From contig WFQA01000093.1 in the NCBI GenBank assembly GCA_015487255.1, positions 1-20,606 of the forward strand: a stretch of 20,606 nt of DNA, given 5' to 3'. Made by a program: the position numbers and the translations under genes. A model generated the notes under the pieces. It saw nothing but the letters and a program-made list of their open reading frames with translations, was not told the DNA's origin and did not search any database. This DNA is from Paracoccaceae bacterium. Its GTDB lineage: Bacteria > Pseudomonadota > Alphaproteobacteria > Rhodobacterales > Rhodobacteraceae. Positions 1 to 7,344 of this stretch are shown piece by piece; position 1 is the first letter of the stretch, and each line of letters opens with the position of its first letter.

Positions 1-1
1 T

Positions 2-427
2 ATTTTTGCTGAGCTGGAAAAGCTGGTGGCGGCGGGGGCGCAATATGATGTGGTCGGGGTGCTGGGTATTCTTTATCATATCATGGATCACCACCGGCTT
101 TTTGTGCTGCTCAAGGCGTTGAAACCCAAGTTGATTATTGTTGACAGCATGTTTGTCAATCATGGCGGACCGATGATCCGGTTTAGCCGGGAGCGGGTGG
201 AGCGGCTGCTGAACTCCGGCGCGCATTTTGAAGGGCAGGAGAAGACGATGGTTGGCATTCCTTCGCTGGCGGCGATGGATGCGATTGCCGAGGCGCTGGA
301 ATTTGATATCCATTGGTCGGACTGGACAAGGCTGCCACCGGATCAACGACAATTTGTTGGGGATTATTACGGCAAGGGCGATATGCAGCGCGGTACTTGT
401 GCGTTGTGCCCTATGGGGCGGGGCTGA
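2..427 (+). CDS. Class I SAM-dependent methyltransferase, C-terminal part (5' end outside window)
   Basis: An open frame enters from the left edge and runs to a TGA at 425-427, giving about 141 residues. The visible piece has the late part of a Rossmann methyltransferase: a hydrophobic strand followed by an LGILYHI motif, then LLKALKPKLIIVDS. That pattern is typical of the DUF1698/CmoB-like and Methyltransf_23 groups, where the strand-4 motif reads G.LYH. The SAM-binding glycine motif would lie upstream and is not visible, so the substrate cannot be named. The C-terminus contains a CALC pair of cysteines (TCALCPMGRG) whose role is unknown. The next gene starts 48 bases downstream on the same strand, so co-transcription is possible. 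The family call is fairly safe; any specific substrate would be a guess. Confidence 0.7.
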   Translation: MFAELEKLVAAGAQYDVVGVLGILYHIMDHHRLFVLLKALKPKLIIVDSMFVNHGGPMIRFSRERVERLLNSGAHFEGQEKTMVGIPSLAAMDAIAEALEFDIHWSDWTRLPPDQRQFVGDYYGKGDMQRGTCALCPMGRG

Positions 428-475
428 TTTTAGATTGCAATGGCGCGTTGCCTGGTGCCTGTTATTGGGGGGAGC

Positions 476-1117
476 ATGCAAAAAAACTGGCAGATGATAG
501 CGATCGTGGGTGGGATTTTTTTATTGTGGAACACCCCGGTTATTGTGCCGCTGAAGATACTGGTTGTGTTTTTCCACGAGGTTTCGCACGGGCTGCTGGC
601 GGTGCTGAGCTGGGGGCGCATTGAGCGCATTTCGGTTTCTTTGCAGCAGGGCGGATTAACCATGACCCGGGGTGGCAACCTGTTTTTGATCACTTCGGCG
701 GGCTATGTTGGTTCGCTGTTGATCGGGGTGCTGCTGTTTTTGGCCGCGGTGCGCAGCCGGGCGGATCGAAAGATAATGGCCTTGCTTGGATTGGCGATGC
801 TGGTTATTGCCGGGTTATATATGCGAGAAATATTTGCGCTTGGGTTTGCGCTGGCGGCGGGGCTGGCCATGCTTGGCAGTGCAAAATACTTGTCGCGCAG
901 AGTGAATGACGCTGCACTGCGGGTGATCGGGCTGACCAGCATGGTCTATGTGCCGTTTGATATATTGAGTGATACGATATTGCGCAGTTCCCAACCGTCG
1001 GACGCCTATAATCTGGCTCAGCAAGTCGGTGGTGCGGCATGGCTGTGGGGCGGGGTGTGGTTGGCGATCAGCCTTGCGGTTATCTGGTGGGCTTTACGCA
1101 AAGGGTTGCGGCTGTAG
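476..1117 (+). CDS. M50-like integral membrane zinc metalloprotease
   Basis: Encodes 213 residues from the ATG at 476. The upstream ATG at 440 is in frame, but 476 is preceded directly by a GGGGGGAG ribosome-binding site and begins at the first membrane segment. The motif HEVSH (H34, E35, H38) is the HExxH zinc site, embedded in a hydrophobic helix as in site-2-type (M50B-like) proteases. About five to six hydrophobic segments follow. A VPFDILSDT motif near residue 165 is in the right place to supply the third, aspartate ligand. No PDZ domain is present and the protein is short, so it resembles the compact M50B-like family rather than RseP. The role is unknown; intramembrane processing is inferred from the fold only. 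The stop codon at 1115-1117 is immediately followed by repeat R1. Confidence 0.75.
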   Translation: MQKNWQMIAIVGGIFLLWNTPVIVPLKILVVFFHEVSHGLLAVLSWGRIERISVSLQQGGLTMTRGGNLFLITSAGYVGSLLIGVLLFLAAVRSRADRKIMALLGLAMLVIAGLYMREIFALGFALAAGLAMLGSAKYLSRRVNDAALRVIGLTSMVYVPFDILSDTILRSSQPSDAYNLAQQVGGAAWLWGGVWLAISLAVIWWALRKGLRL

Positions 1118-1366
1118 CCCGCCGAGCGAAGCGAGGCCACGGCCGGCGGCAACCCGTGTTTTCAGCTTTGCTGAAAACCGTGCCTTTGCCGAGTGGGGGG
1201 CTTCAGCCTCCCCGAGGGAAAGGCACACTTGGCTTACGGCATGCATAACCGCTGGCCGTGCTGCCCTCCGCTCCGGTTATTTTGCTGGCGCAAAATAATC
1301 CTCGCGTTTGGGCCATGGCCTCGCTTCGCTCGGCGGTCTGCTCGTCAGGGGGCTGTGCTTTGCCTG
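1118..1366. repeat. R1: hairpin-rich mosaic intergenic repeat
   Basis: This 249-base gap between convergent genes is filled with stem-loops and carries no convincing gene. Its arms at 1119-1139 and 1316-1336 are a perfect 21-bp inverted repeat built on CCGAGCGAAGCGAGGC. Inside are GTTTTCAGC/GCTGAAAAC (1158-1166 and 1170-1178), an outer TGCCTTT/AAAGGCA stem (1181-1187 and 1219-1225) enclosing a GGGGGGCT/AGCCTCCCC stem, and a TTATTTTGC/GCAAAATAA stem near 1277-1299. The left modules are shared in sequence and structure with R3. It abuts both flanking stop codons, so it may act as a bidirectional terminator or mRNA 3' stabiliser. The family is inferred from within-window comparison only. Confidence 0.7.
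1316..1342 (-). repeat. 27-nt copy of the R3 head, inverted, within R1
   Basis: Read on the minus strand, 1342-1316 is identical over 27 nucleotides to 18072-18098 on the plus strand, starting AGCAGACCGCC and ending CGAGGCCA. Twenty-one of these bases also pair with 1119-1139. R1 therefore carries two head-type modules facing each other. This suggests the element was assembled from, or duplicated as, complete hairpin modules. Confidence 0.75.
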
Positions 1367-4300
1367 TTATGTCTCGGGGGTTCCAAAGCCCCCGCCGGCC
1401 GGGGTTTCCAGCCAATAGGTATCGCCGGGGTGCATTTCGGCCTGATCTGCCGAGGCCAGTTCTTCAACCTGGCCATTGGCGCGGATGATGCGGGTGCGGC
1501 CCAAGCTGCCCGGTGCGCCGCCTTTCAGCCCCGGTGGCGGGGTGATGCGGTGGCCAGCAAGCACTGCCACGGTCATATCCTGCAAAAAGCGGATCCGCCT
1601 CGTGGTGCCGTCACCGCCGCTGAACCTGCCTTTGCCGCCCGAGCCGTGGCGGATGGAAAATTCCTCCAGCAGTACCGGGTAGCGCCATTCCAGCACTTCG
1701 GGGTCGGTCAGGCGGGAATTTGTCATGTGGGTGTGGATGCCGCTGGTGCCGTTATGCCCGCTGCCGTCATGGCGCTTGCCCGCACCCGAGCCGCCGCAGA
1801 TGGTTTCGTAATATTGGTATTGCGCATTGCCCCAGGTGGTGTTGTTCATCGTGCTTTGCGATGCGGCCTGCACCCCAAGCGCCAGCAATAGCGCTGAGGT
1901 AACCGCTTGCGAGGTCTCCACATTGCCCGCGATCACCGCAGCCGGGTATTGCGGCGACAGCATGGTGCCGCCTGGCAGGATCACATTGAGCGGTTTCATC
2001 ACGCCTTCGTTCATCGGGATGTTGTCATCCACCAAAAGCCGGAAAACATAAAGCACGGCGGCGCGGGTGACCGGCTCGGGGGCGTTATAGTTGGTGGCGA
2101 GCTGATGGGTGGTGCCGGTAAAATCAATGGTGGCGCTGCGGGTGGTTTTATCAACACTGATCTTCAGTTTGATCTCGCGTGGCTTACCGTCAAAATCCGG
2201 GTCCATCGGGTAGGTGTATTCGGCGTTTTTCAGGGTGGTGATGGCGCGGCGCACGCATTCCTCGGCGTTATCCTGCACATGTTTCATATAGGCCTGCACC
2301 GTGGGCAAGCCAAAATGCGCCACCATTTTGCGCAGTTCTTGCGCGCCTTTTTCACAACTGGCCACCTGCGCCTTGAGGTCGGCGATGTTGATATCCGGTG
2401 CGCGCACCGGGTATTTGGCGGCGAGCAGCAATTCGCGGGTTTCCGCCTCGCGAAAATGGCCTTGGTCAACCAGTTTCCAGTTGTCGATCAGCGCGCCTTC
2501 ATCGTGGATGGTGCGGCTGTCAGGCGGCATGGAGCCGGGGGTCAGGCCGCCGACATCGGTATGGTGGCCGCGGGCGGATGTGTAAAACAGCACCTCTTGG
2601 CCCGCGTCATCAAAAACCGGCGTTACCACGGTGATATCCGGCAGATGGGTGCCGCCATTATAGGGTGCGTTCAGCACATAGACATCCCCCGGTTTCATCA
2701 CCGGATTTTGGGCAATGATCGCCTGCACGCTGGCCCCCATCGAGCCAAGATGCACCGGCATATGCGGGGCGTTGGCGATCAGGTCTCCTGCTGCATCAAA
2801 CACCGCGCAGGAAAAATCCAGCCGCTCTTTTATGGTGACGGAGGCAGCGGTGTTTTCCAGCACCGCACCCATTTGCTCGGCGATGGACATGTAAAGATTG
2901 TTGAACACTTCCAGCATCACCGGGTCAGCCTTAGTGCCTATCGCGTGGTTGCGGGGTTTGGCCTGATAACGCAGCAACTCCACATGGTTATGGGGGGTAA
3001 TACGCGCCCGCCAGCCCGGATCGATGGCAATGGAGGTATGCGGCTCGACCAACACCGCCGGGCCGGTGATTGTGTCTCCCGGCTGCAGGGCCTCGCGCTT
3101 GATAAACCGTGCTTCATGCCAAGTGCCGTTTTGGTAAACCGGCGCGGTGAGGGCGGTTTGGTAGTGCTCGCCACGGCTCATGGTCTTTAGCTCAGGCTCG
3201 GCCAGATCGGTGGCGCGGCCCACGGCCTCGACGCTGACATTTTCAATGACAAGCGGGGTATCTCCGGGGGAAAAGCCAAAGCGCGCCTTATGGGCGGTTT
3301 CGAAATTCTGCCGCATGGTGGCCTCGTCGGCAAAGGGGATCGGCAGGCTGGTGTCGGTGCCTTTCACTTTTAAATAAAGGGTCATATCAAGCGAAATATC
3401 ATTCTCCGCCACCCCTTGCGCCTCGACCTCCGAAAGCGCCTGCACCCCCAGCCCATCAAGCATGCTGGCCGCTTGCAGCCGGGTTTGGGGCGAAAGCTCC
3501 GCCTCCAGCGCCTGTGCGCGGCTGGCGCGGATATCGGCCAGCCCCATGCCGTAAGCCGAGAGCAGGGAGGCCATCGGGTGGATCAGGCAATTTTTCATGC
3601 CCAGCGTGTCGGCAATGGCGCAGGCGTGTTGAGCGCCCGCGCCGCCAAATACGCTCAGGCAATATTCGGTCACGTCATAGCCGCGCTGCACCGAGATTTT
3701 CTTGATCGCATTGGCCATGTTTTCCACCGCGATGCGCAAAAACCCGTCCGCCACTTCCTCGGGTGGCCGCCCCAGCCTTCGCGCCAGCGCCGCAAAGGCC
3801 CGCTCTGTGGCGGCAACATCCAGCGGCTGGTTCGCCTCTGGCCCAAAAATTGCCGGAAAAAACGCGGGGCGCAATTTGCCGACCATCACATTGGCATCGG
3901 TGACCGACAGCAAACCACCCCGCCCATAGCAAACCGGCCCCGGATTGGCCCCCGCACTTTCGGGGCCAACCTGCATGCGGCCGCCCTCATAGGTCAGCAG
4001 GCTGCCGCCGCCCGCCGCCACGGTGTGGATATTCATCATCGGCGCGGTGATGCGCACGCCCGCCACCTCGGTATTGAGTACACGTTCGTATTCGCCGTTG
4101 AAATGGCAGACATCAGACGAGGTGCCGCCCATATCAAAGCCGATCACCTTGTCCTTGCCGGCAATCTGGCTGGTGGCTACACAGCCCACAACCCCGCCTG
4201 CCGGGCCGGAGAGGATCGCATCCTTGCCCTGAAAAGCCTGTGCGTCGGTCAGCCCGCCGGAGCTTTGCATGAACATCAGCTTGCCGCTGGTATCGCCCTC

Positions 4301-4987
4301 AAAGGCGGCGGCGACACGATCGATATAGCGGCGCAGGATCGGGGTGAGGTAGGCATCCACCACCGTGGTATCACCGCGCGAGACCATCTTCATCAAGGGC
4401 GAAACCTCGTGGCTAACGGAAACCTGGGTAAAGCCAACCTTGCGGGCGATTTTGGCGGCAAGCGCCTCGTGCTCATGGTGGCGGTAGCCGTGCACAAACA
4501 CAATGGCGCATGCGCGAATGCCCCGGGCATGGCTTTGCGCCAGGGCGGCTTGCAGGGCGGGCTCATCAAGGGGCTGCTCGACCTCTCCTGTGGCGCGCAC
4601 CCGCTCATCGGCCTCGATCACGGCGCTGTAGAGCATTTCGGGTAGAATGATCTCGCGGTCAAACAGCCGGGGGCGGTTTTGATAGGCGAGGCGAAGCTGG
4701 TCGCCCAACCCGCGGGTGATGACCAGCACCACCGGGTCTCCCTTGCGTTCCAGAAGCGCGTTGGTGGCCACAGTGGTGCCCATCTTGACCGAAGCCACCA
4801 TGGCGGCTGGGATTTGCGCCCCGTCTGCCAGCCCGAGAAAGCCGCGAATGCCGTGCAGGGCTGCGTCTTCATATTGCTCGGGGTTCTCCGAAAGCAGCTT
4901 TTGGCTGTGCAACTTGCCCGATGGGTCGCGCGCCACGATATCGGTAAAGGTGCCGCCCCGGTCCACCCAGAAATCCCACGCTTTCAT
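1367..4987 (-). CDS. Fused hydantoinase A / hydantoinase B (5-oxoprolinase-type) protein
   Basis: Encodes 1206 residues from the ATG at 4987, chosen because GGAGGG lies five to eight bases upstream. In-frame starts at 5032 (ATG) and 5041 (TTG) lack a good site. HyuA half: DRGGTFTD (residues 8-15) and GFDMGGTSSDV (about 283-293) are the actin-like ATPase phosphate motifs. HyuB half: starts near residue 688 (DPVMLEVFNNLY) and ends with the glycine-rich PAGGGFGTPE tail. The family performs ATP-dependent opening of cyclic amides (5-oxoproline, hydantoins) or, in acetone/acetophenone carboxylase relatives, carboxylation. Single-chain A-B fusion resembles eukaryotic OPLAH. The substrate cannot be decided from sequence, and a named 5-oxoprolinase assignment would be overreach. 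It is cytosolic, with no signal peptide. It diverges from an ArsR-like regulator with a perfect palindrome between them, suggesting local control. Confidence 0.85.
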   Translation of the reverse strand: MKAWDFWVDRGGTFTDIVARDPSGKLHSQKLLSENPEQYEDAALHGIRGFLGLADGAQIPAAMVASVKMGTTVATNALLERKGDPVVLVITRGLGDQLRLAYQNRPRLFDREIILPEMLYSAVIEADERVRATGEVEQPLDEPALQAALAQSHARGIRACAIVFVHGYRHHEHEALAAKIARKVGFTQVSVSHEVSPLMKMVSRGDTTVVDAYLTPILRRYIDRVAAAFEGDTSGKLMFMQSSGGLTDAQAFQGKDAILSGPAGGVVGCVATSQIAGKDKVIGFDMGGTSSDVCHFNGEYERVLNTEVAGVRITAPMMNIHTVAAGGGSLLTYEGGRMQVGPESAGANPGPVCYGRGGLLSVTDANVMVGKLRPAFFPAIFGPEANQPLDVAATERAFAALARRLGRPPEEVADGFLRIAVENMANAIKKISVQRGYDVTEYCLSVFGGAGAQHACAIADTLGMKNCLIHPMASLLSAYGMGLADIRASRAQALEAELSPQTRLQAASMLDGLGVQALSEVEAQGVAENDISLDMTLYLKVKGTDTSLPIPFADEATMRQNFETAHKARFGFSPGDTPLVIENVSVEAVGRATDLAEPELKTMSRGEHYQTALTAPVYQNGTWHEARFIKREALQPGDTITGPAVLVEPHTSIAIDPGWRARITPHNHVELLRYQAKPRNHAIGTKADPVMLEVFNNLYMSIAEQMGAVLENTAASVTIKERLDFSCAVFDAAGDLIANAPHMPVHLGSMGASVQAIIAQNPVMKPGDVYVLNAPYNGGTHLPDITVVTPVFDDAGQEVLFYTSARGHHTDVGGLTPGSMPPDSRTIHDEGALIDNWKLVDQGHFREAETRELLLAAKYPVRAPDINIADLKAQVASCEKGAQELRKMVAHFGLPTVQAYMKHVQDNAEECVRRAITTLKNAEYTYPMDPDFDGKPREIKLKISVDKTTRSATIDFTGTTHQLATNYNAPEPVTRAAVLYVFRLLVDDNIPMNEGVMKPLNVILPGGTMLSPQYPAAVIAGNVETSQAVTSALLLALGVQAASQSTMNNTTWGNAQYQYYETICGGSGAGKRHDGSGHNGTSGIHTHMTNSRLTDPEVLEWRYPVLLEEFSIRHGSGGKGRFSGGDGTTRRIRFLQDMTVAVLAGHRITPPPGLKGGAPGSLGRTRIIRANGQVEELASADQAEMHPGDTYWLETPAGGGFGTPET

Positions 4988-5098
4988 GCTGCCCTCCAAA
5001 GCTGTTTTTCCTTGGTTAGAGGTTTGTGCCATCGGGCGCAACCACGAGGATTGTTGGTTGCATAAAGCAATTACAGTTATTTTAACCTTTTGTTTAAG

Positions 5099-5128
5099 GA
5101 TAACTACTAACCTAGGTTAGTAGTTATC
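5099..5128. promoter_or_regulatory. Perfect 30-bp palindrome, probable operator of the adjacent ArsR-like regulator
   Basis: The half-site GATAACTACTAACCT is followed without spacer by its exact reverse complement, so all 15 base pairs match. It sits 21 bases upstream of the regulator's ATG (5149) and 112 bases upstream of the hydantoinase start (4987), in a visibly AT-richer gap. Position and symmetry fit an operator for a dimeric winged-helix repressor controlling itself and perhaps the divergent gene. A terminator reading is less likely because neither side carries a T-run and both flanking genes point away. Binding by this regulator is inferred. Confidence 0.65.
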
Positions 5129-5148
5129 ACAGCATGAGGTATTATATA

Positions 5149-5436
5149 ATGAAACCAACAGCTAAGCAGGAAGTTATGGCGGATTTTTTTAACGCCCTGG
5201 CTCATCCACGCCGCCAAATGATCTTTCAAATCCTGCGGGAGGTTGGAAGCGCTGGCCTACCATTTCACCTCCTTTTGAAGCGCACGGGGCTTAAGCGTGC
5301 AACCCTTGCCTTTCATCTTGGCAAAATGAGTGCAGGTCGTATTCTCAAGCGCAAAATTAAAGGCCCGGAAACGTGGCTAACACTTGATCTTGCTCCGTTT
5401 TTTCTGTTCAAGCAGCCAATCTCCACCGCTCGTTAA
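5149..5436 (+). CDS. ArsR-like winged-helix transcriptional regulator
   Basis: Encodes 95 residues. The ATG at 5149 is preferred over 5134 because GAGG lies nine bases upstream of it, while 5134 has no ribosome-binding site. The N-terminus FFNALAHPRRQMIFQILRE is the classic ArsR first helix. TGLKRATLAFHLGKM is the helix-turn-helix recognition region (about residues 47-61), and ILKRKIKGPETWLTLDL forms the beta wing. No ELCVC-type metal-binding cysteines are present, indeed no cysteine at all, so a metalloregulator role is unlikely and the effector is unknown. The gene and its upstream gap are AT-richer than their neighbours, which could reflect transfer. It is divergent to the hydantoinase, which makes that gene the obvious candidate target beside itself. 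Confidence 0.75.
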   Translation: MKPTAKQEVMADFFNALAHPRRQMIFQILREVGSAGLPFHLLLKRTGLKRATLAFHLGKMSAGRILKRKIKGPETWLTLDLAPFFLFKQPISTAR

Positions 5437-5449
5437 AGCGTATTTTTCC

Positions 5450-5479
5450 GGGCGCTGATGCCGCATTGCTAAAGCGCCC
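5450..5479 (+). terminator. Possible stem-loop after the ArsR-like gene
   Basis: GGGCGCT (5450-5456) and AGCGCCC (5473-5479) form a 7-bp stem with a 16-base loop, starting 13 bases after the stop codon. No T-run follows, so intrinsic termination is doubtful. It may only stabilise the transcript end. Confidence 0.3.
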
Positions 5480-5570
5480 CCCATTATCCAGAATGAAGCG
5501 CAGATAAGCTGTGATTTACCGGTTTGTGGTTTAATGAAAATTTGAAATCGCAATGTGCAAATCTATGGCC

Positions 5571-5576
5571 TATACT
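5571..5576 (+). promoter_or_regulatory. -10 box (TATACT) placing transcription start on the djiA start codon
   Basis: TATACT ends exactly six bases before the ATG at 5583. With usual -10 to +1 spacing, transcription would start at the A of ATG. No Shine-Dalgarno sequence precedes this ATG, which fits a leaderless mRNA. The -35 region is weak: TTGAAA at 5542-5547 is 23 bases away, which is too far. Confidence 0.4.
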
Positions 5577-5582
5577 ACGCCC

Positions 5583-6275
5583 ATGTCGATCTGGACCCGA
5601 ATCTCTGACGCGCTTAAAGCCCTTGCCTCTGGCGAAGGGTTGTCAGCGCTGTTTGAAAAGCTCACCACCCCGCCGGAGCGCTCTATCGGCTTTACCATCG
5701 CCATTATCGCACTGGGGGCAAAAATGGCCAAGGCCGATGGGCGGGTCACTCGCGAAGAGGTGGTTGTTTTCCGGCAAATTTTCCAGATCCCCCCCGGGGA
5801 GGAGGCCCATGCCGCCAAGGTGTTTGACCTCGCAAGGCAGGATGTGGCGGGCTATGAGGCTTACGCCGCCAAGATTGCCAAGATGTTCAAAAACGATCGC
5901 GAAATGCTGATCGGCCTGCTGGAAGGCTTGATCCATATCGCCATGGCTGATGGCAGCTACCACCCGAAAGAGGATGAGTTTCTCACCCGGGTGGCCGAGA
6001 TTTTCGGCCTTGAAAGCCGGGTGTTCAACTGCCTGCGCGCCCGCCATGTGCCGGGTATGGTGCCAGACCCTTATTCGGTGCTTGGCCTTTCTCCCGATGC
6101 CAGTTTTGACGAGATCCGCGCCCGCTACCGCGAATTGGTGCGCGAATCCCATCCCGATGTGATGATCGCCCGGGGCCTGCCGCCCGAAGCGGTGCAGATC
6201 GCCACCAACCGGCTGGCCAGCATCAATGAAGCCTGGGAGAATCTGCGTGCCGAGCGCCAGCCAGAACCCGCATAA
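5583..6275 (+). CDS. djiA: TerB and J-domain co-chaperone (DjiA/DjlA type)
   Basis: Encodes 230 residues starting MSIWTRIS at 5583. In-frame ATGs at 5553 and 5565 exist but lack ribosome-binding sites, and the MSIW start matches what I recall of rhodobacterial orthologs. A TerB-like domain spans roughly residues 35-150, with the paired acidic motifs KADGRVTREE (50-59) and MADGSYHPKEDE (121-132). A J domain occupies about 162-225 with the DnaK-stimulating HPD at residues 190-192. Unlike E. coli DjlA there is no N-terminal membrane anchor, so the protein is probably cytosolic. Its expected role is to stimulate DnaK ATPase on specific clients, which are unknown. The stop overlaps the next gene's start, indicating translational coupling. 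Confidence 0.85.
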   Translation: MSIWTRISDALKALASGEGLSALFEKLTTPPERSIGFTIAIIALGAKMAKADGRVTREEVVVFRQIFQIPPGEEAHAAKVFDLARQDVAGYEAYAAKIAKMFKNDREMLIGLLEGLIHIAMADGSYHPKEDEFLTRVAEIFGLESRVFNCLRARHVPGMVPDPYSVLGLSPDASFDEIRARYRELVRESHPDVMIARGLPPEAVQIATNRLASINEAWENLRAERQPEPA

Positions 6276-7305
6276 CCTGCGCATCGCCACCTATAACGTC
6301 GAGTGGTTCACCAACCTTTTCGGCCGCAATGATGTGCTGCTGGATGATGGTGAGTGGTCCAGCCGCTACAAGATAACGCGCCACCAGCAGCTTGGGGCCA
6401 TCGCCACGGTGCTCAAAGCGGTGGATGCCGATGTTGTCATGGTGATCGAGGCCCCAGATACCGGCGGCAACCGCAACTCTGTGCGCGCCCTGCAAGGCTT
6501 TGCCGAGGCGTTCAGCTTGCGCCAGTCCCACGCGCTCAGTGGTTTTGAAAGCCATACAAGGCAGGAGATCACCCTGCTATATGACCCCGATATCGTTGCT
6601 GTGCGCCACGCGCCGGAGGGGATCAAATCCGATGGCCAAAAGCTGCTGCACGCCCCGCGCTTTGATGGCAAATTCAGGGTAGAGCCGGATGATGGCCCCG
6701 CGGAGATATACAGTTTTTCCAAGCCACCATTGGAGGTGGCGCTTGTTCACAAGCCCAGCGGCAAGGCGCTGCGCCTTATCGGGGTTCATGCCAAATCCAA
6801 AGCCGTGCATGGGGAAAAAGATGAAAAACTGGCGCTGAAAATCGCGATCAGCAACCGCAACAAGCAACTGGCCCAATGCGCATGGATCCGCCAGCGGGTG
6901 CTGGACCATCTGGCCCGCAACGAGCCATTGATCGTGTTGGGAGATTTCAACGATGGCCCCACCCATGAAAGCCACGCTGCCTGTTTTAAGCAATCGGGGG
7001 TTGAGGTGGTGCTGGGCAATGAGGCCAGACCCGAGACCCACCTGAAAGACCCGAATGCAAGGCTCTGGCTTGATCCGATGCAGGGCTGGGCGCTCTCAAG
7101 CGCGCGGTTTTACAACTCAAAGCTGAAATGGTATGTCAATACCCTGCTTGATTATGTAATGCTCTCGCCCGATATTGCCAGGCAGGGCCGCTGGCGCATT
7201 TACCACCCGTTTGATGACCCGGAATGCTTTAAGGACAAGCCGCTTCAGGAGGCTCTGCTCACCGCCTCCGATCATTTTCCGGTTTGCGTTGACCTTGCGC
7301 TTTAA
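6247..7305 (+). CDS. Endonuclease/exonuclease/phosphatase family protein
   Basis: Encodes 352 residues from the GTG at 6247, chosen because GGGAG lies seven bases upstream. An ATG at 6226 is in frame but would overlap djiA more deeply and has no comparable site. The EEP (DNase I-like) fold motifs are in order: ATYNVEWF (Asn ligand), VIEAPDT (Glu metal ligand), GVHAKSK, VLGDFND (Asp/Asn), LLDYVMLSPD and the final ASDHFPV (Asp-His). All catalytic positions appear intact, so it should be a metal-dependent phosphodiesterase. Whether the substrate is DNA, RNA, a lipid or a small molecule cannot be told. No signal peptide is seen. The start lies inside djiA by 29 bases, and pepF follows after 39 bases, so the three are probably one operon. 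Confidence 0.8.
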   Translation: MPSASQNPHNLRIATYNVEWFTNLFGRNDVLLDDGEWSSRYKITRHQQLGAIATVLKAVDADVVMVIEAPDTGGNRNSVRALQGFAEAFSLRQSHALSGFESHTRQEITLLYDPDIVAVRHAPEGIKSDGQKLLHAPRFDGKFRVEPDDGPAEIYSFSKPPLEVALVHKPSGKALRLIGVHAKSKAVHGEKDEKLALKIAISNRNKQLAQCAWIRQRVLDHLARNEPLIVLGDFNDGPTHESHAACFKQSGVEVVLGNEARPETHLKDPNARLWLDPMQGWALSSARFYNSKLKWYVNTLLDYVMLSPDIARQGRWRIYHPFDDPECFKDKPLQEALLTASDHFPVCVDLAL

Positions 7306-7344
7306 GCCCCCCATATATGGCCGGATAACCATGAGGAACCTGCC

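Noticed and set aside
2..427. Assigning the partial methyltransferase as CmoB
   Set aside because: Only the LGILYHI-type motif is shared. The diagnostic N-terminal and carboxy-SAM binding parts are outside the window.
1118..1366. CRISPR-like array suggested by repeated hairpins
   Set aside because: Repeat units are of unequal length, palindromic and not regularly spaced. There are no unique spacers of constant length and no cas genes nearby.
3416..4645. Long plus-strand open frame (409 codons) and similar ones at 1193-1891 and 1907-3190
   Set aside because: They lie antisense to the hydantoinase gene, whose motifs and domain order are intact. The proteins are His/Ala/Gly-rich without recognisable motifs. 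They are shadows of high-GC codon use.
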